Counted from the stretch's first letter, positions 21,236 to 33,230 are shown. The stretch is DNA of 42,795 nt from Zygnema circumcarinatum (GCA_037447605.1 CM074804.1:3031446-3074240), one strand, 5' to 3'. The notes: a model not told the origin generated them from the sequence alone. Numbers and translations: made by a program.

Positions 21236-24200
21236 GTCCATTGTATGCTGTATCCATGCCTTTCTATGTGTTGCCATGCTCATGTTTGCTCCCACCACGG
21301 CTGCAGTTTGCGACAGTCGGAGTGATGAAGCTGCCCAAGTTTGAAGTGACTCTGGCGAGAGGAGGAAGATTAGCGCCTCCGGCTTTGGCACCTGACGACC
21401 TGCACATTGTTGTCATGTGAGCCTCTCTTTCTGTCCATGGAGAGGGAGGTCCTGCAGCAGTAAGCAAATGTAGCTTGGTCCACTGCTCTCCTGAAGTTGC
21501 ACATCCTTTTCAGGCTTCAGGAATAAGGAACTTCACGCATGGCAGTGCCGAGAAGCCAAAATCGATGGAAGAACTTCAGTTGCCTAGGAAGAAAATGAGC
21601 CTCTTAGAGAAATGAAAACGCTTCACGTGTCAGGTATGGGAGACTCTACTGCGTTGTGGTGGATCGGGTAGCTCTCCAGCTTCGCATTTACCGCCTATTC
21701 AGCGATGCCATCATTGCTCAGGTCAACTGGCCTCTTCCTTCTCCCCTTCGGACACATAAATTTTCCACAGCAATCTCTTCTTTGTAACTCATTAGCGTGT
21801 TCCTGCAGCATTCTGTGTGTCCAATGTAGTTACTTTCGTCCATGCACCCTGGAGCTTCCATTGTAAGTGGTTAGCAGAATCAGCTTAAAGTAAAGTGCAT
21901 CATTCAGTGCAGCCTTGAGTGGAGTCTCTTACCACCACAGACTGATACATGTAAAAATAAAATTTGAAATGATCCCATGTGGATTGGGACCATGGACTGA
22001 AATCCCATTGGCTGCATGCAGGTTTCCATGGTCATCTACTCCCCACGTATTGCAATCTCTGTGGTAGACAATGTTCTTTTAGTGCATCAAACTGATGCAA
22101 GAGTCGTCCTCCTGTTCGACCCACTCACAAACTCCCCTCATCCCATAGCTTCTCCACTTCCACTCACCATTCGCAAAAGGCCCTTTCTAGCATCCCAGCC
22201 TCTCTCGCAACCATCTCGACCTGCGGCCATGGCTGCCAAAGAGGAGACAGTAAAAGATGGAGGTTCCTCTGAAGTGCAGCAGGCAGCCACAGTTAGAGCT
22301 GACAGTGTGGGTGGGGGAGAGAGGGGAGGATTAGAAGGAGAAAGTGACGGAGAATTAGACGAAGGGCCGAGCAGTAGTGCAGGGGTTTCAAGTCCTTCAG
22401 AAGAGGCATACGGGGAGGGATGGGTGTATGCCCCTCCGAACATCATCCTGGACCACGCACATGGCACGCTATGGCTGCTGAAGCTGGACCTGCAGGTGAG
22501 AATAGGCTCGTTGTGAGTCAACTGCTGAAAACTTCAAATTTCACAAACTAGGCAATTCCTCTGCTCTATTGAAAGATACGTTGCATTTCCTGCATCTTGA
22601 GTCCGCACATCCAGCAGTTACCTGAAACTCGTGCGTGTAAGTGGAACGGATCGGAGAAGTTGGCTGCACTGCGATGATGGTGCAGCTCAACGATGCAGCT
22701 TGGCGCTGCTTTTGCAAGCCATACATAGAAAGTGTGCGAATTTTGAAGGACATGTTTCCACGCAGGCCATTGCCGCCAGCTGCTCCGACTTATGTGTCCT
22801 CCTCGCATTCCTTCAGCGCCGCCGTTCTGATCCTGCGAAGGTGTGCTGCCCTGTAACTTCTCATTCCATTGCACCCATCCTTCCAATTCCTGCCTCCTCC
22901 TGCCTTTTCGACTCGTTTGTGCTCTTCTTTGAAATACTTCGCACATGCAAAGTGAATGCAGAGTGAGACTGATCGATTCAATCAGCGCATCAGTTGTCAG
23001 TTAACTAGCATCGGATTACTGTGCTTCTGCAGGCTAAAGCGCTTTCCATAGAGACATTACGGAACATAATAACGGAACGGAGCCCCCTCCCGGCAGTGGC
23101 TGCCGCATTCGACATCGTCTTTGGCACTTACCTTTCTGCAATGCCCTCTGCAGTCCGCAAACGCAGGCAGCCTTCTCCAATGCAAGGGCCAGGTGGCAGC
23201 TTCCCAGTGGCTGCAGCAGGAGGGACTCTGGGCATTGGAGCTTTGGCCTTTGCAGCCATGGCCTCGTCTCCGGGAATGCAGGCTGCAAGCTTGGCGGCAA
23301 GCGTGATGTCTGCAGAGCAGAAATCAGGAGATGATTGGCAGAGAAGGGAGCAGGGTTCAGAACAGAGGGAGAGGGGGGGAATCATGGGAGGGGTTCAAGT
23401 GGCAGGTAATGGAGAGGATGCCGAGAGTTCAGCAGGAGAAGAAGAGACTGCTGCGGGAGAGGGGGGGGCTGCTAGAGATGCGGGATTCGTAGAGGAGAGA
23501 GGAGGAGGAGAGAAGGAGAAGGCAGCAGGCAGCGGTGGAGATGGAGGGAGCAGTGCGTTGAGTCCCGCCATTTCTCCAGAGGAAGTCGTACAGGAGGTCT
23601 GCATCATTCATTTTCTGGATTCTTTTTCATAGTGTTGAGGGTGTATTGCGGGTACACTTGGACTGCTTATGGATTTGTCTCAAAGGTTCCTTGCATTCCT
23701 AGCAAGATTTTTCGTGATATTTTTGAGCTTAGAAACATTCTTTTGCCTTTCTCTCTCTCCTATAGGTCTTGATGGTTGAGGAGGAGAGACACGTGCCTGC
23801 GGCCTACCTCAAGGCTGTTGTAATTGAGCTGCTCAACAGGTGGGTCGAGTTCTTGTTTTATGCTGGAACTGGAATGGACCAACCAATCCAAACAGACCCT
23901 AAAAAACCTAAAACTCTGAAGAACCCTGGAAACCAATTAAAAAACCTTATAAATGATCCGTTTTATCTTCAGCTGTTGGTCTGGTTGAGGGTTGGAGCAG
24001 CCTTGCCACAGTAGGCTTGGCCGCGCCTCTTGCCCTTCACATGCTCTTGGTGCGACTGCTGCTCTCAGAGGACCAACCACATGAACTCTGGCAGCTTCTG
24101 CATGCACAGGTTTGTAACTCCTCGAAAAACTCATCACTTCCAGTTATTTTGCCAGGATTGTTGTACCCGCGAAATGAATTTCTCCTCTTGTCAAGCTGAT

Positions 24201-24946
24201 GTTCAGGATCCACCATTCAGGAGTCAGGATCCAGGATTCAAATGTTGCATTTCCGCAAGTGAGATTCGTTTGAATCCTGAATCCTGGATCCTGAATGCTG
24301 GATCCTGATTACTTAAACATTTGAATCAATCGTTTTGAAGCCTGAAATTCTGAACCTTGGATCCTGAATCCTGACTCTTCAGTCTGGAATTCTTAATCCT
24401 GGATCCTGAATCCTGAATCCTGATTCCTGCGTCACGTCCTTGTGGATCATCAGGTCATTGAACCATCTGTGGAAGTTGCCAAGTTGCTGCTGGCGGAGGG
24501 GGGGGGCAACGAGGCCCTGCAGAAAGCAGGTCTGGGAATGTTGCAGCGCGTGCAGGCCCACCAGGACTACCTCGAGGCTCTCATGGAGAGGGGGAGGATC
24601 TTCCAGGCCCTCCGCTATGCACGCCAGCATCAGGTGGGACGGCCCCTATGCAAAACAGTTTTTCAGCATATTTGTAGCTATGTCTTTGGACAGCATACTC
24701 CAATTCCTCCGCGAGGGAATGTTTTGCAACGGGGTTCACGTCATGGTTGTGGTTGCTGATGTTGCGCAGATTGATAAGGTCGACTGCGAGTTGTATTTGA
24801 AGGCGGCTGCAGCCTCTGGCAGCTCGCAGAAGCTGGCAGCTGTTCTGCGGTTCTGCTTGGACTATGTGGCATCCTTTCGTGGCTCGCCGAGTCACGTCGC
24901 ATTCTCCTCCGTGCTGCAGTGTCAACTTGCTCAGGAAGTTGTCTAA
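20267..24946 (+). CDS. RMC1: RMC1/Mic1 (C18orf8) homologue, regulator of the MON1-CCZ1 Rab7 exchange factor
   Basis: Twelve exons (20267-20425, 20528-20784, 20965-21118, 21307-21416, 21634-21721, 22022-22495, 22766-22840, 23033-23596, 23766-23839, 24001-24109, 24454-24633, 24770-24946) sum to 807 codons (806 residues). Early exons encode a WD40-like beta-propeller with family blocks such as LSHVYMEHPPLRFNL, LAVKYSIDQRILAVQR, VSWYAYTHESRLLLLAAG and ISVVDNVLLVHQTDARVV. Exons 7-12 form the Mic1 helical domain (IAASCSDLCVLLAFLQRRR, AAYLKAVVIELLNS, FQALRYARQHQ, LAAVLRFCLDYV). RMC1 joins MON1-CCZ1 to activate Rab7 on late endosomes, so a role in vacuolar traffic is inferred. Exon 8 carries a ~150-residue Gly/Glu/Ala-rich insertion, probably disordered. 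Start at 20267 was chosen as the ATG nearest the conserved SHVYMEHPP block. Confidence 0.9.
21199..21232. repeat. (TA)n microsatellite in RMC1 intron 3
   Basis: About 17 TA units in the intron between exons ending at 21118 and starting at 21307. Its length is likely polymorphic. Confidence 0.9.
24204..24428 (+). repeat. Degenerate ATCCTGA / GGATCC repeat cluster in RMC1 intron 10
   Basis: Many copies of AATCCTGGATCCTGA-like units occur in both orientations (TCAGGATCCAGGATTCAAA at the left, TTTGAATCCTGAATCCTGGA to its right), so the tract can fold on itself. It lies wholly within the intron 24110-24453. Confidence 0.75.
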
Positions 24947-25287
24947 ATGCCGCATCTCATCTGGAATTCCGCCAAAATGATCGTTAGCGACTGAACAGAG
25001 CAAGGCTTCCTCAATCGTTGTTTCAACATTTTTGCTGTCTATGCCAACAATCTGTACATCGTATTATTATTATCATTATTCGGCAGTTTGGTGATGTCAT
25101 TGCAGTGGGCTAATCGAAGGCCGCAGGAAACATTTTGACTTGATTAAAGATGAAAGCTAAGAAAACGATTGCTTCGTTTTACAAACAAAAAATTTCTTGG
25201 CATCCTTAGACCATGACATGGTATTGCTAAAGAAATGCTCCACAATAACGGGGCAGGCAGTGCATTACAAATTACGCAACATTGGCA
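24947..25287. other. Convergent intergenic region, no gene seen
   Basis: Separates the stop codons of RMC1 (plus) and the sialidase-like gene (minus). Contains an ATT-rich stretch near 25063-25080 and nothing coding. Confidence 0.6.
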
Positions 25288-27311
25288 TCAATTCAGGTCC
25301 CTCAGGTCAATAACTGCCAATTTAACTCCAAGAATAGCGCCTTTGTTTTGGGCTTCACTCAAAAACTCCCTCCCGTATGTCCTCGTGTACACAACATAAA
25401 GCATGCAGCCCGCCTGCACCATTGTAGGGCTGCGCATTTGCAGGCCTTCCTCCACCTCATCCTCCAGCCTTGCAATTTTGGTCCAAAAGCCGCCTTCATC
25501 ACTCGATGCAGCCACAAAAATGTTGGTGTATGCGCCCTTGAACTGAGGAAGCTGCAGAGTCTGCCAATGCATGTTGTTGTAGGCGACAGCCAGCAGCCCA
25601 TCTGCCAGCCGGAGAGCTTGAGGCTTGGTGCCCTTCAAGCCGGGGTCAAGTAGGTCTATGGCTGCAGGGACAGGGTCCCACGTGACCCCTGAATCATTGG
25701 ATCTGCAGAGTAGAAATAACATGAAAAGGAGCACCGTGAAGCCAAAGGAGGAGAAAAAGGGTATTCAAACCTCAGGTAGGCAGCCCCAGAAATCTCCGAA
25801 CGTTTGAACCGCTGACATGGGTATCTACTACTCTCCTTAAATGCAGTATAGTGTGAGTAAGAACTACCCCTGAAGACCAGCTATGGTCCTGGTATGCATG
25901 ACGGGTGGTTGGAGAGCAAAAGGGCATAGGCTTAGCACACCAATTGCTTGAAATGGTAAAGAAATAGCGAAGTTCCACAAAAACAATCTTCAAGATCGGA
26001 CTCTCAACCTCCACAGTGCCCTCCAACAGGGTGTAGGGCCATACGATGTAATGTGAATATGGCCCGCATTCGTCCCAAGTACCATTAGCAGCTTCCCGTT
26101 GTCTGTGCTTTCAACCACTGAAGGCTCAACCGCATTCAGGTGACGATCCGATTCTCCCACCCACTCTTCCACCTTCCACGACTGTCCCTCATCAGTGCTC
26201 ACCAAAACGGCTGCAGACAAATAAGCAGCATCCATCAGCAACATGGACCGCCTCTTATGTAGAATCGAACCCAGCAGGCAACCGTTTACCTCACCCCAAC
26301 ATGCAACGAGTTGTGCATGAATCACAAAGGAATCCTTCAAAAAAGTTACAGTCCTAAAGTCTGGGAACTTATATATAAAGTTAGTCTTTTCAACAAGGTA
26401 AAACTTGAAGCCAAGAACATTCAATTCTTGGAAAAAAGAACAACAAACGCGCAAATTCCTCAGTGGTCTTGCCTTTCAGTCTGAATACAGAAGCTCGCCT
26501 TTCACAAACTACGTAGATCTGAAAGGTGCAAAACATCTCTTCCCAGAGACTAGACAACAGCTTACTGATGGACCAGTTCTGGCGCAGAACAGTAACTTCA
26601 CACCATAAAGAACTCTGTGCGTTATAACAAAGATTGAATGGTTAGATGGGTGTAACACCTGAAGCAGGGCCCACCTCGGGCGAAATAGACCCCAGGCAAG
26701 ACGTATTCCCTGCCGGTGGTTCTTGCCAGATTGGAAGCATCCATAACCCTGACCTTGTGAAGATCAAGTTGTTGCCTGTCATTCGTGGCGCCTCATTGAG
26801 ACCCTGTGGATAGATCACTCGGGGGCGACTCCACACTTTTCCGTCCTCAGACCATTCACTCGACATGATGCTCCCTCCCGAAGTCCACAGGACATGAGAG
26901 CTCCCCTCCTCCAGATTGAACCTCTCTCTTGATTGTCCAGTTCTGTCAACATAAGACAAGCTTGTTGTGCTATTTTGAGACGTAGTCTTAGTTTGATGCC
27001 AGCATAACGTGCTCCGACTAAAAAACAACAGCAATTTCCCATGGCGATTGCAACAATGCAGTACAGGCCCCCAGTCGGCACCTTTTGGTCCCTCCCTCAC
27101 GGAATTCACTGCCTCAAAAGCAGGTAGTGGCTGCTTCCAGTGAGAACCTTCTAAATCTTCCGAAAAAGTGACCATAATGCGTTGCCCATCCATCCCTTCA
27201 TTCCCATCAGACTCATGCCAGGCTGCAACCCAGCGGCCGTCTGGTAAGCGAGCCAGAGTGGCCATGCCAATCATATTGTGTGTTCTGTGAACATAATTGA
27301 AAGAAATCTGT
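25288..27311 (-). CDS. BNR/Asp-box repeat sialidase-like protein (5' end unresolved)
   Basis: Three exons on the minus strand are supported: from about 27311 to 26659, 26210-26045 and 25702-25288, with phases that join. The product contains NMIGMATLARLPDGRWVAAW near its N-terminus. Asp-box-like motifs (S-x-D-x-G-x-x-W or close) are SEDGKVW, STDEGQSW, SNDSGVTW and SSDEGGFW. Conserved blocks typical of the BNR_2 fold (EPSVVESTDNGKLLMVL, VYTRTYG) are also present. Four Asp boxes and a beta-propeller-like pattern indicate a sialidase-superfamily fold. True sialidase activity is not implied, because plants largely lack sialic acid and the substrate could be another sugar acid or rhamnose-type glycan. 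The first exon, probably with a signal peptide, was not found upstream, and the acceptor at 27311 is one of several possible. Confidence 0.75.
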
Positions 27312-29681
27312 CTGCAACACCAGATCCGAGAAAGGACACCAACGCGTGTAATGGTTAGTAGGTCTTCCCAAGGTTTCAGCAATTAATTATCAGGCTTATC
27401 TTGGATGGAATGTTGCCCCACACTGTTAGAGCTACTAATCACATCAAGGAAATCAGTCTAGTGCATACCATAAACCAGGGTTGACAGGCGTTAAGGCTAT
27501 ACATCATATCGAAAAGATGCTAAGGAAATGCTAAATCACTAATTTATAGTAGAATTTTGTCATGTGAGCATTGTGGACAGTTTCCAGACACTTCATATCG
27601 AATCAAACCAAAACTGATTCAAATTGGCTGTTCAAGAATCAGAAAATGATTGAATCGCATGCAAGTACTAACTCTCCGCTGATCAAATCCAGTGTTTAAG
27701 CAGGCACCTTGTCATGTATAACCGTCTTCCCGATATTCAATTTATGCATTATATTGTTATGGATGGATAGGAGAGGGGATTGTTAAATTCATCGTTTTAA
27801 TCAATAGCTGGATGCATGATGGGTGGATGGATGAACCCTGTATAACCACTATTTCCTTGCTTTTTGTTTTTAACTTTCATTTTTGCACCTGCGACGCCAG
27901 CGAGTTACCGTGACGATTTTGCTGAATTCATCTCCAGTTCTCTTCAGTCGCATATGCATATTTTTTTCCTATACCCCCTCCTCAAGTATAATGGAAATAA
28001 AAAGCCTCGGACAGTCCTGGAATGAACTTCGATTTGAATCTCTCAAGCATAGTTTTATCACGCTCCTTGGCGAAGAACTTTTGCAATTACCTCATAAACA
28101 GTTCAAGAGCATTTTCCTGCAACTGGGTGAAAGCCCTCATTACAGTAGCAAGGTAGTTTGCAGCCCTTACATTTGCAACACGATCAGGGATCCTGCCTTC
28201 ATTACCTTCTTGGAATATGATCAACAGTAGCGCCTTTAGACCTTGGATTGGAGCAAGAAGGTCCCGGATCATATGACTTTCTGGCAGATATTGTGAATTT
28301 CAGACGTTGTTCGGGAAGCACACTAACAGTGTGCATCTCCCAAACCCTAAAAAGAACTCCGACAGAAAACATTGCCATACAAGCAGCTGCAGTACGCATC
28401 AATCTGGAACCCGGCAGCAATCCCTTTCGCTGTTTCGTCGAGATTACCATCGTGCGAAAACAAAACACTAAGAAACTATGAAGAAAAACATTCAAGTCGC
28501 CGGAAAAAAGAAACGAGCGAGGCGGAAGAGCCCCGCAGAATGCATGACCAGCAACTCCTCTTACAGCTTTTGTGCAGTATTTTCTTTGAACAGATATCTT
28601 CCTTAAAAAAAAAAAGGGGGGGGGATTTGTAGCTGACTTCCGAAAAACTATCTACTGTCTCTGGCTGTGCGCGCGTGAGCTGCGGTTCTTTGGATTGAAA
28701 TGGCTATGTTTCGTGCGGCTCCCGGACAGCACCTGCACGAGGACTCGGGGGCCTTCAGGGCATGTGTCAAACTCGAGCCACGCTTTCGCTGCCCTCCTTT
28801 GGGCCGGCGCGCACCGCATTGTGGCGCAGAAAAATTGGGACGCAAGAAGGGAAGGAACTGCTTCAGATGGCACTGTTTCGACAATGAAAAAAGACCGTCG
28901 ACGTCTTCGTGGAAAGAGATCTGGCATTGACCTTTGTTGGTAGGCTTCTTTTGATTCTGTATATGCTTCTGTGTATCGCCGACGACCTCCCGCCTTGCGA
29001 GTTTCCGCAATTTGTTCCAACATTGCCAAAAGGTAATTTTTTCACCTAAATGCAACTCAAGATGGTCGCCAAAAAGGCAACAACCAACACACTTCCAATC
29101 AACAAAAAGGCGTCTTTGCATACTCCACAAGCAAGTGAAGTTTCAACAGTCGAAGTCTCTTCAATTGTACTGCAACTTTCCAGTGCAGCCGAAGGCCTCC
29201 AGACAAATGCATCTCGTACCAATTTGAGAGTCCTATTTACTCGAAAGATACATTCATTGCTGACTAGGAAGACTAGACACACTGGGATACGACAATAGCC
29301 ATAGCTGAAAATCTCCAAAAACGGCTCTGCATCAGAGGTAGGCGCCTGCCTTGCACAGCTGTGAAATCAGAACGCAATTGGCTAGTCCCTTTACTAGTGG
29401 AACTCCCTCCATCGACCTGCCTGTATATGCTGAGCTGGAGCCTCTCAGCACCTCCTCAGGCCTTCCCAGAAGCAGTGCACAAGTGAAGGGCTCACTGCTG
29501 TTCTAGGAAAGCTCCTCCACTCGGGTAGCCTTCTCTCACAAGAGTGGTACCAAGTAGACGGATAATGAGGACATGGCTGGTCGAGTTAGACACGAGCTAA
29601 GAGTAATCACAACTTCCAACTCCATGTCTCACAATGCAGTCGGTTCTGTTCACCTTAAACATATATATCTCCCTAATCTTG
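27312..29681. other. Long spacer, no gene confidently assigned
   Basis: This 2.4 kb lies upstream of the sialidase-like exons and downstream of the ALFIN-like gene, both on the minus strand. It should hold the missing 5' exon(s) of the sialidase-like gene. Minus-strand open segments at 28091-28272 and 28652-29029 look protein-like but match no family I recognise and do not join in phase to neighbours. An A-run followed by a G-run lies near 28605-28624. Confidence 0.4.
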
Positions 29682-32248
29682 CTAAGACCGCGCTTTTTTT
29701 GAGCAACTTGGACATTTATATTGCTTGATATGCTCTGCCTTCGCTGGTGTAACCTTAACGCATTTGCCATGGTACCTGCAAGCACTCGCACAAGAAAGTT
29801 AGGCCTGCAGGAGTCCCGAAAATAGGAAAACGACGATAAAAGTTTCTTTCAAGGATCCACATAACTGATCGGCTACATCTGCACTCCCTAGCAACAAAAT
29901 AACATGTTTTACTGCTGAAATATGTTCCATTTTTCACCAAAATGCGGATTTCTCTTCTAGGTTCATGCAGCTTTCAAGAGATCCATTCCAGCCCCCATCT
30001 AGCCTTGCTGCAATCGAGTCAGTAAAACTCGAAAAGTCACAACTAACATTGGTCCAACAATGCAGCTACGAATATAATCTGATTCAGAAGAAAATTAAAA
30101 TGACAGTGGTCAGGACTGCTTCACCAAGTGCACGGTTGGTTCAACTAGTGAATCTCCTTTACGCAAAAGTGCCCGTGCCCGAAAACTGTGACCCATCAAT
30201 GCTGTAGACGCCGGCAAACGGCGACCAGCAGTCACAACGACACAACTAATACATCCATTGACTTGGACTTGTCTTCAAAGTCCAAAATTTGATTCCAAAA
30301 AGCGCAGCTACAGTGCTGCAGCATTACTTCTTTCCCACTTCAGGCTCTTTCCTTCACTTCAAGCACCTCTTCTAAGTGCGCAGGGTAAGCAAAGTACTTG
30401 GAACTAGTCTACACATACTCAATCACAGTCAGAGAACTTACCACTTTTCACATATATCGCATCCGATCCAAAATTCATCAGCTCCATAAGCACCCCCACA
30501 AACACCACAGAATGTGTCCCCGTGTTCCTCGTCCTCATCATCATCATCAGGTGGAGTTTCCTCAATCTTTTTCGCTGGCTTCACATTCGGTTCTGACGCT
30601 CTCTGTCACAACCGAGAGACATACATACGTACATACATATCAATATAATGTACATAAACAAACAATTATGCCGATACGATGCTTATGCTCGCCCAGCGCC
30701 AGAGTTGAAGGGCGAGACAAGGAGAGTAAGGTAACAAGTTGCGAAACTGTGCAACCCAACTCCCATAAGACTCAGAAACCGTTTTTCTACTAAATCAAAG
30801 CCAAAGCACTCCTAAGTATATTCGACAGTACACTAAAAAGCACCCCGTGCACGATAAAAAAACGGCAGATATAGAACTCCGAAATTAAAGGTTTCTGGCC
30901 ACCATAGTGTAGCGTTGTTGATTGCATCTCGTAGATGAAAATGTGAAAATGCTCAGGGAGATGTAATTTGTTATGAACATCAACCGAAAGGTCCCACTAG
31001 ATCTGCAACAAGTCCAGCCAATTTCTCACCTTGCTCCCTTCCTTCCCATCTTTTTTCGACTTGTTACCCCCTGATGAGATGTTAGCATTCCCCTTTGAGG
31101 GCTTTGCTGCGGCTTTCTTTCCCGTTACAACATCAAAAACTGTTGGCAAGTTATTAATCATTGTGAATAGCCGGCCTCTGATACACAATCACCAATAAAA
31201 AAAAATTAGAAGACTACATAGATTATCTGTTGCAACAAAAGATAATACCGACCTGCTGTGTCTACAACGACCAATTCCCACTTGTTTCCACACTTGAAAC
31301 AAAAAAAAACACCGTGAAAGACAACTAGTTATCAGGAAATCGAGATGTCTAGTAGCTGCAGTAATTATGTACCTTGCGGTTCTTATCCCATCACACCCGC
31401 CAGCCAGGAAAAAGAAGAATAATTTATATTATGCAACTAACCTCTCGTCTTTGTCAAACCGAGCACCGTAGTAGAAAGCTACTGAAAGAAGCCACGCATC
31501 ACTGTGCACAGCCACCAGCGAAAGCCAATCCTTTCGATTCATGCCGTCCCGAGCAAAGTTTATCCCCAAAGCAGGCTCTGGCAGCTCTGGAGGAACTTCT
31601 TCAGCCGGAAGATTGACTTCCCAGCCCTCATCGGGGTACCCATACAAGCATAGGTTTTCCTTTTCTGCAAAAAAGGGGGAAAGAAAAAAAAGATGAATAT
31701 TCCAATAAGGAGACATCGAAGAGGTTATATTTCTGCAAGTGTACCCCGATAACACAAGAACTAACGACAACAAAATATAGACAGAAACGGTTGAGTGTTC
31801 AAATTTTGAACAGTAAACAACCAAGGAAGTCAACTACCTGAATTAAATGGACGGCTGCATCAAGTGCATGAAAGGATTACATAAACAAAAAAGAATCACA
31901 AAACATGCAGAACAGGTGAAATGTTCCCCCAGCATCCAGGAACACCAACCTGGATCACACTGCCTGTAGAAATCCTCGACCTCTGCAGCATATATCATAA
32001 CAGAAACACAAGCAAAGACATGGCAAAGAGCGTCAGCGCGTTATTAACCGTCCGGAAGAAAAGGAATAACACACTGTCAATCAATAGCAATGATAGGCGA
32101 GAAAAAGAACGCTCAAAAGAATTATCTGAAACAGATTTTTCTCGTTGTGTCAGAAAGCCTTGCCTGTAGTAAGCGCCTTCAGCATTCCCTCCCTGCGACC
32201 ACTGAAATCCTTGAATACCTCCTCCACCGTTCTCGGATTAGACGTCAT
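29682..32248 (-). CDS. AL: ALFIN-like PHD-finger protein (histone H3K4me reader)
   Basis: Six minus-strand exons (32164-32248, 31950-31982, 31442-31664, 31030-31177, 30442-30602, 29682-29775) sum to 248 codons (247 residues), the normal family size. Residues 1-130 are the plant-specific Alfin domain: [59 protein letters not shown] and [21 protein letters not shown] Lys/Ser-rich linker and an acidic stretch follow. The C-terminal PHD finger has the full C4HC3 set: C195, C198, C211, C214, H219, C222, C238 and C241. Family members bind H3K4me2/3 and act with chromatin-repressive complexes in stress and germination responses. Intron 1 has a GC donor (ACAG-GCAAGG). The family is diagnostic of green plants. 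Confidence 0.95.
31983..32163 (-). other. GC-AG intron in the ALFIN-like gene
   Basis: On the minus strand exon 1 ends ACTACAG and continues GCAAGG, the consensus form of a GC splice donor. The acceptor is CTGCAG. The junction gives [14 protein letters not shown], which matches the family exactly in phase. Confidence 0.8.
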
Positions 32249-33140
32249 TGCAGTTGATTCCATACACCAGCAACAGTCAGACTGCAGAATTTCTTTTCCT
32301 GCACTCTCCGCAAGACTGCATGCAGCTCACCAACGCAACCTTCAGTCACGCATTCTGAGTGGAAAAATAGGGAAAGACAACGAAAAAAAGGATTCGAAAC
32401 TTTGCCAAATCTTATGTCCTTCTCCGCCACACTCTATCCTGAACCCTCAGTCCCCCGTTTTTCAGCGACATCTCCTATGCTAAGACGCTCCTTCCAGCCA
32501 CGAATTCTTGCAACATGCTTCCTTCCAGGCGGGAGCAGCGCACAGGCGAAGACAGCCAGGCGTACAAGCGCAGGCCTGGGCCTTACTCGATCTCAGACAG
32601 GCTTCCAAACCCTAACAACAAGCTCCCCCTCTGGCGCCCGTCGCTCCCGCCCCCGCCCGGATCCAGCCACGACTCGCGCATTGGTCCGTCCGATCGACGG
32701 CTGCGCGCGCTTCTGGAATCATCGGACGGCTTGGAATCGCGCGATCGCCCCGAATCCGTTCCGATCGCCGAGGGCGCAAAATTTAACTTTCGCGAGTCCC
32801 GTTGCGCGTTCACACTGGAACGGATTCCTCGTCGCCGTGACGACGCTGCGCGAATTCTTTTCCTTGATCTATCCGATATGGGTGCCGATATATCTCAATC
32901 GGTATTTTCCAATACAAACCCCCAAGCGGCGACTGGCACTGGGACTGGCACTGGGACTGGGAGGGAGGCTGGGGGGGGGTGTGGGTGACGGACAGACAGG
33001 TTCTGGATTTGACTGGAATCAATCTGCGCCTTGGGAACGAGCGAGCGTGGAGGGAGGACTGATTGGTGTAAACTTGCGCAGAGGGGAGGAAGAGAGGGAG
33101 GGAGAGAGGGAGGGAGCCTTAGACTTTGGGATCTATCTGC

Positions 33141-33171
33141 CATGGTTTACCGTACCGTACGGTAGACCATG
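33141..33171. promoter_or_regulatory. 31-base near-perfect palindrome
   Basis: CATGGTTTACCGTAC and GTACGGTAGACCATG flank a single C; 14 of 15 arm positions pair. It lies about 0.9 kb upstream of the ALFIN-like start and contains two GTAC cores. A protein-binding or cruciform role is inferred only. Confidence 0.5.
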
Positions 33172-33220
33172 TGCGCGGTCGGTCACTCTCGGGAATGTGC
33201 AGTCGGAAACCGGTATGGCA

Positions 33221-33230
33221 GTGACGTCAC
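33221..33230. promoter_or_regulatory. Palindromic C-box/CRE GTGACGTCAC
   Basis: A perfect 10-base palindrome with TGACGTCA, the high-affinity site of many bZIP dimers, followed by CCAAT. It is ~970 bases upstream of the ALFIN-like ATG. Confidence 0.5.

Noticed and set aside
28091-28272. Protein-like minus-strand segment (IPDRVANVRAANYLATVM...) with a GT donor after it
   Set aside because: It looks conserved, but I recognise no family, the next plausible segment does not join in phase and no start or upstream exon was found. It may be a gene remnant.
28652-29130. Overlapping open frames on both strands
   Set aside because: Several frames are equally open, none has a recognisable domain or consistent splice structure.
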